Shown: positions 1 to 5,816 of the stretch, piece by piece
Numbering within the stretch: position 1 is the stretch's first letter
How the letters are laid out: the number at the start of each line of letters is the position of its first letter
Source: JBFHES01 sp041584015
GTDB lineage: Bacteria; Bacteroidota; Bacteroidia; Bacteroidales; M50B96
DNA: 5,843 nucleotides
Assembly (NCBI GenBank): GCA_041584015.1
Contig: JBFHES010000274.1
Span: 1 to 5,843 of the forward strand
Direction: 5' to 3'
Notes under the pieces: model-generated
Seen by the model: only the letters and a program-made list of their open reading frames with translations
Told to the model about the DNA's origin: nothing
Databases searched by the model: none
Translations under genes and position numbers: made by a program

Positions 1-90
1 ACGATTTTTCTTATCCATTATCAATTCGAAGAATCGCTCCCTATCCTGAAAGATATCAAATACAGTAATTAAAGAAATTTTGTTTTCCAT
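1..90 (-). CDS. 5' end of an unidentified protein (partial, runs off left edge)
   Basis: On the minus strand an ATG at 90-88 opens a frame of 30 codons that reaches the window edge without a stop. The peptide begins MENKISLITVFDIFQDRERF and continues FELIMDKKNR. It looks like a real protein N-terminus: alternating hydrophobic residues, then a charged amphipathic stretch, with no signal peptide and no membrane segment in the visible part. I do not recognise the family. The ATG is preceded by an A/T-rich leader (AAGTTAAGACT) without a Shine-Dalgarno sequence, as in the other genes here. It lies 144 bp beyond the terminator of the upstream minus-strand pair, so it probably has its own promoter. 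Two near-matches to the Bacteroidota -7 box with one extra spacer base (minus-strand TACTGTTTG at 133-125 and TATTTTTTG at 170-162) lie upstream, but neither has a clear -33 partner. Only 30 codons are visible, so confidence is moderate. Confidence 0.55.
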   Translation of the reverse strand, partial: MENKISLITVFDIFQDRERFFELIMDKKNR

Positions 91-233
91 AGTCTTAACT
101 TATTTATTTTACAATATACAGCAACAAACAGTATCAAACAGCAATTTATTGTAATAATAAGCAAAAAATATCAAATAATCACAAAACAAGTATTTATCCT
201 ACCAAGAGAAAGCCCAATCGAACCATCAGGCAT

Positions 234-258
234 AAAAAAAGAGCTACCTAAGTAGCTC
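234..258 (-). terminator. Intrinsic terminator of the amidohydrolase/endolysin-like gene pair
   Basis: Read on the minus strand, a perfect 7-bp stem GAGCTAC / GTAGCTC encloses a TTAG tetraloop and is followed directly by seven T (plus-strand A at 234-240). It sits 22 bp after the TAG stop (283-281) of the peptidoglycan-hydrolase gene. It therefore ends that transcript before the next minus-strand gene, which starts at 90. The T-run is on the minus-strand side only, so the terminator acts in one direction. Confidence 0.88.
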
Positions 259-280
259 CTTTGCATTTTATGCATTCCTG

Positions 281-958
281 CTATTCCTGAAATAAGGACT
301 CCAACAGGTCTCTTGTTTTTGCGCCATAAATACCATCGGCTAGCATACCGGGTTTCCGCCCCTGAAGCACCTTAACAGCATTCTCTGTATTTTTCCCAAA
401 CTGCCCATCAACAATACCAACAGCTATCCCCAATGACTTAAGTGCTTCTTGCAAGTTTACAACAGCTGCTCCATCACTCCCCTTTTTCAATGGTGGTTCT
501 GGAATTAGAATATCCTTATACTTAGCAAGGCATTGATACGACAGCACTTTATCGATACTATAAGTGGATATTTTTACACGATCTTGCTGATTACCTCCAA
601 GACAATACACCTGTTTGCCATCGGCTGTAAACCCCAGAAAGAAGCCCACGTGACCTTTCCAGGACTCTCTGCTTTCTCGCCAAAATACAACCACATCACC
701 CGGTTTGGGATTAAACGTTTTTGTGCCAACATTTAACCATGAACGCGCATTTACTTTTTTTGAGAAGGACAAACCGGACTTCCATGCTACCCAATTTACA
801 AACGTACTGCACCATGGCACTTCATCGTCGTTAATGCCATCTATGCCAACATCCTTAGCATATTGAATAATTCTGGGATGGTCCTGATTTCCGGCAATTT
901 CTTTAACTCCCAACTCACCGAATGCCGTTTTTAATAATTTCTCTACTAGGTATTCCAT
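281..958 (-). CDS. CHAP/TIGR02594-type cysteine peptidoglycan hydrolase with C-terminal PG_binding_1 domain (endolysin-like)
   Basis: This 225-residue protein probably cuts peptide or amide bonds in peptidoglycan. Residues about 5-150 match the TIGR02594/CHAP (NlpC/P60-like) pattern. The likely nucleophile is Cys50 in VPWCSTFVNW, followed by ARSWL (71-75), PKPGDVVVF (85-92), the likely catalytic His103 in GHVGFFLG, and the third polar position Asn123 in LGGNQQD. After a short Pro-rich linker (152-156), residues about 157-222 form a PG_binding_1 domain. It shows KKGSDGAAVVNLQEALKSLG and the two typical turns DGQFG (184-188) and DGIYG (208-212). There is no signal peptide or transmembrane segment, unusual for a housekeeping wall hydrolase but normal for phage-type lysins or effectors delivered by another route. 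The ATG at 958 lies 23 bp after the stop of the amidohydrolase gene, so the two are almost certainly co-transcribed, and a terminator follows. The fold and catalytic residues are well supported. The bond cleaved and the biological role are not known. Confidence 0.87.
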   Translation of the reverse strand: MEYLVEKLLKTAFGELGVKEIAGNQDHPRIIQYAKDVGIDGINDDEVPWCSTFVNWVAWKSGLSFSKKVNARSWLNVGTKTFNPKPGDVVVFWRESRESWKGHVGFFLGFTADGKQVYCLGGNQQDRVKISTYSIDKVLSYQCLAKYKDILIPEPPLKKGSDGAAVVNLQEALKSLGIAVGIVDGQFGKNTENAVKVLQGRKPGMLADGIYGAKTRDLLESLFQE

Positions 959-981
959 TTATAAAAATATTAGGCCCTTAC

Positions 982-2574
982 TTAAAGAAGCACTGGCAGG
1001 GGTTTTACATTTAGAAAATGTTCAGGATTTGCACTTGCTATTTGTTCAAATTCATCACCGAAAATTGTTTTAAAATCTGATAGGTATTGATCAACTGTTG
1101 GCCCAAAAAACTGAGCTAAAAAGAAGTCGGTACCGTACAAAAACTTCGATTGTTCATATTCAGTTAAACGATCGTAAAATAAAGATCTAAAAACAGACAA
1201 GTTTTCTTTAATGGAATAAGTAAGTTCATGATTAGGGTCAGCAGGATCATGAATAAGCGCTCCATCAGAAAAACAAGACAGATCGGTAAACGCATTTTTA
1301 TAGCGAGGATTTCTAACTGTATCAAAAATTGCCTTTGCCCAGTTATCAATAATATCAGCCCGATACATTGCATTCCAAACTTTGGCACGATCAGTTGTAT
1401 TAAGTTCTTTTAAAACCATACGCTTTCGCTTTTTCACATAGGCTGATTGTATGATGCGTTTTAGTTGTGGTAAAACAGCACTTAGCATGTCCTCAAATTC
1501 ATCAACATCAATAGATGTTATTGGAATATCATAATTCACATATTCCATAATTTGTCCACTACCACCAAAATGTGCAAAATTTATATGCAGGTCGGGATGC
1601 TTAGCCAGCACTAATTTCCAAAGCTTTGGATGATTCAATTTACGTGCGCGTTCCTTAATGGCATCACCAACATGCTTGCTGAAAAATTTATTATCGAAAG
1701 TTAATTTACCATTCATCTTAATCACCGAATGGTTTAAATTCACATGGCCTCTAACTTTTATTACAGATGAAAGACATGCAAAACCTGCATTTGAATTATG
1801 AACTGTTATTGGGATTTTGTTTTCCTGACAAAAAGCATACACACCTTTTTGAGTGCTGGTTCCCATTAAAACAGGATCGGTTGGTGAAAAGCCAGCCGGA
1901 GCATATAATTTCACACCACCAAACCTGGCATTGTCATCCAGTATCTTTTCCTTTAAAAGGGCGACTAAATTCTGTTTGCCTTTATATTCCCTGCGTGGAT
2001 CGATACTAAAGAATGGTCTTACATTTTTATGATGCGTAGCGATGTATTCCAATTCAGCTATTTGCTGCACATAATTGGCGTCATCAAAAATCTCAACATC
2101 CTCGTCCGTTTTTACTTCAAAATTTTTCTTGAATTCTTTTACACTCTCCTTAAAGTTGTCGATAGCATCATTCAGTCGATCATCATGAAACTTCCTACGC
2201 ACCTTAAACTTGATGACTGGCACCAGAAGTAAAATCACTCTGAATACATTCTTTATTCTTCTACGATATCTGTTATTCCTTCGCTCCGTATCATCATTAT
2301 CATCGGCATAGGTTAAATCGAACATAAGCGGGGTAATAACAAACTTTTTACTGTAGGCACTATCAAGCAAATTAAACACTCCTTCGCTTGAGTCCTGGGT
2401 TACTTCTTCAAGCGTACGCGCTATTGAGTTTATCTTATACTCTAACTCTTCTTTGCTAATTCGGTCATCAAGCATTTCGCTAATGGCAACCGCAGTTTGC
2501 ACCACATTCACTAATTTTCGTAAAATCACATTTTTATTAAAAACATGACAATGGATATCATAATAAACACTCAT
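982..2574 (-). CDS. Amidohydrolase-2 (ACMSD-like) family metal-dependent hydrolase, long form with inserts
   Basis: This 530-residue protein carries the ordered metal-site motifs of the amidohydrolase superfamily TIM barrel. These are HxH at the end of strand 1 (YDIHCHVF, His8 and His10), GGVKLYAPAGFSP with Lys222, PITVHNSN with His259, NFAHFGGSG with His335, and LYGTDFF with Asp483. A C-terminal NPEHFLN (516-522) resembles the NA-x-x-L end of Amidohydro_2 proteins. The family hydrolyses or decarboxylates small cyclic or amide substrates using one or two metal ions; the substrate here cannot be told. At 530 residues it is much longer than typical family members (about 300-350). The extra length is in charged inserts at about 25-185, which include DDNDDTERRNNRYRRR and a short hydrophobic run (110-123), and at about 360-425. 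No signal peptide precedes the HxH, so the protein is probably cytosolic. The ATG at 2574 places the HxH eight residues from the N-terminus, as expected. It is the first gene of a pair with the peptidoglycan hydrolase 23 bp downstream. Confidence 0.85.
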   Translation of the reverse strand: MSVYYDIHCHVFNKNVILRKLVNVVQTAVAISEMLDDRISKEELEYKINSIARTLEEVTQDSSEGVFNLLDSAYSKKFVITPLMFDLTYADDNDDTERRNNRYRRRIKNVFRVILLLVPVIKFKVRRKFHDDRLNDAIDNFKESVKEFKKNFEVKTDEDVEIFDDANYVQQIAELEYIATHHKNVRPFFSIDPRREYKGKQNLVALLKEKILDDNARFGGVKLYAPAGFSPTDPVLMGTSTQKGVYAFCQENKIPITVHNSNAGFACLSSVIKVRGHVNLNHSVIKMNGKLTFDNKFFSKHVGDAIKERARKLNHPKLWKLVLAKHPDLHINFAHFGGSGQIMEYVNYDIPITSIDVDEFEDMLSAVLPQLKRIIQSAYVKKRKRMVLKELNTTDRAKVWNAMYRADIIDNWAKAIFDTVRNPRYKNAFTDLSCFSDGALIHDPADPNHELTYSIKENLSVFRSLFYDRLTEYEQSKFLYGTDFFLAQFFGPTVDQYLSDFKTIFGDEFEQIASANPEHFLNVKPLPVLL

Positions 2575-3021
2575 AATTAAAGGTTTTATAATTAACTACT
2601 AAATATTACAACGATACAAATCAAGTCTTGCTGCTCGCTTCTACCCTCTCAAAAATTGGCTCGTACGAGTAGTTGATCCGGAGCTAAATGCATTTGCAAT
2701 TTAAAGCAATGATTTATAAAAAACAAAGAATCAATTATTTATTAACTGAAACACCAGTCAGGAAACGCTGCTTTCTGAATAGCTATCGTTTAAAAAAATA
2801 AAGTAAAAAAGAACAAAACTTCATGCATTGGGGTTAACGTTATATAAAAGGAGAACTGAGAACAATTGCAGATAATCATTGCGGTAAAATAACTTCTTGA
2901 ATAAAAAACAAAGGCTTAATGTAACATTTGACATTGTATCAGCGTCTGGGTAGTCTTATTACATAAATTGCATCAGATATATTTTATAACTTGCGAAATA
3001 ATAAACCAATAAATCATACAC
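2575..3021. other. Divergent intergenic region between the amidohydrolase gene and sppA
   Basis: This 447-bp stretch separates two divergently transcribed genes and should hold both promoters. I see no convincing gene. Most of it is very A/T-rich, but about 2628-2685 is more G/C-rich and includes the perfect 10-bp palindrome CTCGTACGAG (2660-2669). A second palindrome, AAATGCATTT, lies at 2686-2695, and a shorter one, CAAG-T-CTTG, at 2622-2630. For the minus-strand gene the best -7-like element is TATCGTTG (2616-2609), one mismatch from TAnnTTTG, without a clear -33 box. An AAAGGAG-like string at 2848-2854 has no start codon at a useful distance. No exact TAnnTTTG occurs upstream of either gene. 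Confidence 0.7.
2897..2930 (+). promoter_or_regulatory. Weak candidate promoter for sppA
   Basis: TTG at 2897-2899 followed by 22 bases and TAACATTTG (2922-2930) resembles the Bacteroidota -33/-7 arrangement, but the -7 box has three instead of two bases between TA and TTTG. It would give a leader of about 85 nt before the sppA ATG at 3022. An alternative reading uses TTTG at 2927-2930 as the -33 element with TAGTCTTA (2951-2958) as a poor -7 box. Neither is strong. Confidence 0.25.
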
Positions 3022-4797
3022 ATGAAAGACTTTTTTAAATTTCTGTTTTCCAGCTTTCTGGGAACACTGTTAGCCCTATTTATCGGATTCTTTATCTTAA
3101 TAGGAATTTTCACAGCGCTTATTCCAAGCGAACCTGCTGTAACTGTCAAGTCGAACTCAGTTCTTCACATGAGCTTATCGAAAGAAATTTCTGACAGAAG
3201 CACAAACAATCCATTAGAGAATCTAAACTTTCAAACCATGGAAGTTGAGCAGAAACTTGGTTTATATGATATCATTGTAAGTTTGGAGAAAGCTAAGAAT
3301 GATGATAAAATCAAAGGTATTTACCTTGAGTTATCAGACATAGCCGCTGGTATGGCAACAACCAAAGAGATACGCGATGCGCTTATCGATTTCAAATCTT
3401 CAGGTAAATTTATTCTAGCCTATGCCGATTTTTACTCGCAGAAAGCCTATTATTTGGCAACAGTTGCCGACAAAGTTTATTTGAATCCTCAAGGCGTTGT
3501 TGACTACAGAGGTTTACGCACAGAGCTAATGTTTTTCAAGGGCACCTTAGAGAAATTGGGCGTTGAGCCACAAATAATAAGAGGTACTGGAAACAAATTT
3601 AAAAGTGCCGTTGAGCCATTTATGTATGACCAAATGAGTGAGGCTAACAGAGAGCAAACCCTCACCTATTTAAATTCTCTTTGGAACGAAATACTTAAAG
3701 GAATATCTGAATCGAGAGGCATCTCAATTGCAGATCTTAATATTTATGCAGATAACATGTCCATTACAAATGCAAAAACAGCCGAGCAATATAAATTTAT
3801 TGATGGATCAAAATACAAAGATGAAATCTATTCAGAATTAAAAGCCAATTGCGACTTGGAAGAAGATGACAAATTGAACTTCATGAAGTTATCGAAGTAT
3901 TTTGATGCACCGGACACCAATCGTAAACGTGGTGGTTTAATAAAAGAGAAGATTGCTGTTGTTTATGCTAGTGGTGAAATAAACATGGGCGAAGGCGACG
4001 AAAAAACAATTGGTTCTGATGGCATTTCAAAAGCAATTCGTCAGGCACGAAAAGACAGCACCGTTAAAGCTATTGTTCTAAGAGTAAATTCTCCCGGTGG
4101 AAGCGCTTTAGCATCTGATATTATTTTAAGAGAAATGGTACTTGCTCGCGAAGCCAAACCCGTTATTGTTTCAATGGGCGACGTTGCAGCTTCCGGCGGC
4201 TATTACATTGCTTGCCTTGCCGACACAATTGTTGCCAGCGAAAACACAATTACCGGTTCAATTGGGGTGTTTGGTTTAATGTTTAATATTGAAAACTTCC
4301 TTGATGAGCATTTAGGTATTTCTGTTGATAGAGTTACTACCAATAATCATTCTGATTTAGGATCGATGACCCGCAAAATGAGTGAAGTTGAGAAAGCAGT
4401 AATACAGGGTAGTGTTGATGAAATTTATGATACGTTTATTTCTTATGTTGCCGATGGACGTGGCTTAACTAAAGAGCAAGTTGATGCCATTGGTCAAGGT
4501 AGAGTTTGGAGTGGCGAGAATGCCATGCAAGAAGGTTTAATTGACGTTTATGGTGGATTAAAAACAGCTATCGAGATTGCAGCAGAAAAAGCAGGTTTAG
4601 AAGACTACCGGGTTAAAGGATATCCTAAACAAGTAGATCCGGTTCAGCAGATTCTTAACGACTTAACTGGTCAAACGAAAGCTTACTTCCTAAAGCGCGA
4701 ATTAGGCAGCGAGTATGTTTATTATCAAAAACTACAACAATCATTAAAGAGTCATGGAATCCAGGCACGTATGCCTTTCGATCCGGAGATTCAATAA
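3022..4797 (+). CDS. sppA: Signal peptide peptidase SppA, long (67K) form
   Basis: SppA is a membrane-bound serine protease (family S49) that degrades signal peptides left in the membrane after secretion. At 591 residues this is the long form with tandem S49 domains, close to the roughly 618 residues of E. coli SppA. Residues about 9-36 are one N-terminal transmembrane anchor, with the bulk predicted on the periplasmic side. The N-terminal domain carries the general-base lysine, Lys194 in NKFKSAVEPF, matching E. coli Lys209 in its KSAVEPF motif. The C-terminal domain starts near 310 (IAVVYASGEI). It contains VNSPGGSALASD (355-366) and the nucleophile Ser391 in GDVAASGGYYIA, matching E. coli Ser409, then ITGSIGVFG (410-418) and GRVWSGENA (493-501). 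All catalytic parts are intact. The ATG at 3022 gives a normal short cytoplasmic tail (MKDFFK) before the anchor. The gene stands alone: a 447-bp divergent region lies upstream and a strong terminator 10 bp after the stop. Confidence 0.97.
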   Translation: MKDFFKFLFSSFLGTLLALFIGFFILIGIFTALIPSEPAVTVKSNSVLHMSLSKEISDRSTNNPLENLNFQTMEVEQKLGLYDIIVSLEKAKNDDKIKGIYLELSDIAAGMATTKEIRDALIDFKSSGKFILAYADFYSQKAYYLATVADKVYLNPQGVVDYRGLRTELMFFKGTLEKLGVEPQIIRGTGNKFKSAVEPFMYDQMSEANREQTLTYLNSLWNEILKGISESRGISIADLNIYADNMSITNAKTAEQYKFIDGSKYKDEIYSELKANCDLEEDDKLNFMKLSKYFDAPDTNRKRGGLIKEKIAVVYASGEINMGEGDEKTIGSDGISKAIRQARKDSTVKAIVLRVNSPGGSALASDIILREMVLAREAKPVIVSMGDVAASGGYYIACLADTIVASENTITGSIGVFGLMFNIENFLDEHLGISVDRVTTNNHSDLGSMTRKMSEVEKAVIQGSVDEIYDTFISYVADGRGLTKEQVDAIGQGRVWSGENAMQEGLIDVYGGLKTAIEIAAEKAGLEDYRVKGYPKQVDPVQQILNDLTGQTKAYFLKRELGSEYVYYQKLQQSLKSHGIQARMPFDPEIQ

Positions 4798-4807
4798 TCA
4801 AAATACA

Positions 4808-4851
4808 AGCGTATAAAAAAAGAGGTCGAACGACCTCTTTTTTTATACGCT
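4808..4851. terminator. Bidirectional intrinsic terminator between convergent genes
   Basis: The arms 4808-4828 and 4831-4851 are perfect reverse complements over 21 bases around a central AA, which folds as a 20-bp stem with a GAAC loop. Each arm carries a G/C-rich core (GAGGTCG / CGACCTC) flanked by a run of seven A or T and then TATACGCT-type ends. Read from either strand, the core hairpin is therefore followed by seven U. It lies 10 bp after the sppA stop (4795-4797) and 15 bp after the TAA stop (4869-4867) of the convergent lipoprotein gene, so it can end both transcripts. Confidence 0.95.
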
Positions 4852-4866
4852 ATATATTCGTAATCA

Positions 4867-5712
4867 TTAATCATATCGCACGTAACTATCGCCACCATAG
4901 AAATTAAAGTTCTCTAAAACCAAGAATAAATCTTCGCAACGAGCAATAATATCATTGTTATCCGGAGCAGCAAATCCTGTTCCTCCGCAAATATTAATTG
5001 GTGCAAAATTATACATACTTAAAAGCGTATCGTTGTTTAACTCCCAGCTAAAAATTTCTTTGGTTGGTTGATAATCAAATACTGCGATAGCTGTATCGCA
5101 ATCAACAATATACTCTCGCCAACCACTATTTGAATTTAAAAACACAACACGAGCTGCATAACCATAGGAGTTATCTCCCCATATTCTCCAATCACCAACA
5201 ATACATTCTTTAGGAGCTGCAACCGCATATTCACCCAAACGTCTCACCTGACCAGACACCATGTTATCATTCAAAACAACTTCAGAATCGTTAACAGGCT
5301 TCCAGTTATCATGATCAACATAATATAAGATGTAATCATCCGCCCAGTTGTTCCCCAATGCATCAACCTTGGCCGATTGCGGAAACTGAATGCTTATGGT
5401 TATTAGCTTTTTGAACTGCATATCCGTAGGTTCTATTTTAAACCAACCACCACCAAAGTGCAAATCACCGCGCTGTAAGTTAATAACAGCAGGAGGTGCA
5501 GGAACCAGATCGGTAACCGTAACAGCCTCATTTGTATAAGCCGCACCTTCAGGGTTATCGATAATTAACTTTGCCCGGTCATTGGATGATTGATACTCCA
5601 GCACATTTCCGCTAACACATAAATGCCCCTCAGAACACTCATTATCCTGATCGCATCCTACCTGAACCATTGCCACTAGTAAAAGGAAACAAACAATTAG
5701 TTTTGAATTCAT
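4867..5712 (-). CDS. Putative surface or outer-membrane lipoprotein with ZU5-like and lipocalin-like regions
   Basis: This 281-residue protein has a lipoprotein signal peptide: MNSK, a hydrophobic core (LIVCFLLLVAMV, 5-16), then QVGC with the lipid-anchored Cys20. The -3 residue is Gln, a deviation from the usual Leu/Val/Ile. Acidic residues after the Cys (C-DQDNE) resemble lipoprotein export signals reported in Bacteroidota, so placement on the outer-membrane surface is plausible. Residues about 60-165 resemble a ZU5-like beta domain: a GGWFKIEP strand, KKLITISIQFP, ILYYVDHDNWKPV and the closing GQVRRLGEYAVA. Residues about 168-281 begin CIVGDWRIWG, similar to the GxW opening of lipocalin-like domains, and continue with FSWELNNDTLL. 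Six further Cys (26, 32, 170, 205, 242, 259) could form disulfides. The ATG at 5712 is fixed by the signal peptide and a TAnnTTTG box 25 bp upstream. No enzyme motif is visible and the function is unknown. The lipoprotein call is firm; the domain names rest on pattern resemblance. Confidence 0.85.
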   Translation of the reverse strand: MNSKLIVCFLLLVAMVQVGCDQDNECSEGHLCVSGNVLEYQSSNDRAKLIIDNPEGAAYTNEAVTVTDLVPAPPAVINLQRGDLHFGGGWFKIEPTDMQFKKLITISIQFPQSAKVDALGNNWADDYILYYVDHDNWKPVNDSEVVLNDNMVSGQVRRLGEYAVAAPKECIVGDWRIWGDNSYGYAARVVFLNSNSGWREYIVDCDTAIAVFDYQPTKEIFSWELNNDTLLSMYNFAPINICGGTGFAAPDNNDIIARCEDLFLVLENFNFYGGDSYVRYD

Positions 5713-5737
5713 CGTTGTATTTTTAAATAATCGTCTA

Positions 5738-5745
5738 CAAATTTA
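5738..5745 (-). promoter_or_regulatory. Bacteroidota -7 promoter box of the lipoprotein gene
   Basis: On the minus strand TAAATTTG (5745-5738) is an exact match to the Bacteroidota -7 consensus TAnnTTTG. It ends 25 bp before the lipoprotein ATG (5712), which would give a leader of about 20 nt. A clear TTG -33 box at the usual 17-23 bp distance is not visible, so the call rests on the -7 box and its position. Confidence 0.5.
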
Positions 5746-5816
5746 AACAAGATTTTGGTTTTGTTAGTATCGACACTACGCTATAAATTGTCTTGTAGGT
5801 AATCTCAGCTAATTGT

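Noticed and set aside
125..141. CAAACAG repeated twice, 10 bp apart, as a possible iteron or repeat array
   Set aside because: There are only two copies of seven bases in A/T-rich DNA, with no further copies and no spacer structure.
533..736. 67-codon plus-strand open frame
   Set aside because: It lies antisense inside the peptidoglycan-hydrolase gene, whose own frame carries clear catalytic motifs; the product resembles nothing known.
1164..1413. Two open frames (74 codons minus, 61 codons plus) inside the amidohydrolase gene
   Set aside because: Both are alternative-frame shadows of the region encoding the amidohydrolase C-terminal third; they have no leader signals or recognisable domain.
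1767..2232. Two plus-strand open frames (80 and 67 codons)
   Set aside because: They are antisense to the amidohydrolase gene across its His259 region and insert, and their composition is that of a reversed coding frame.
2688..2801. 37-codon plus-strand open frame in the intergenic region
   Set aside because: The product is a Lys/Arg-rich string (MHLQFKAMIYKK...) typical of random A/T-rich DNA. No promoter box or helix pattern supports it, and its length is expected by chance.
2928..2956. E. coli-like TTGACA with 17-bp spacing to TAGTCT
   Set aside because: The -35 hexamer is perfect but the -10 is poor, and the main Bacteroidota sigma factor uses a different consensus, so the match is probably accidental.
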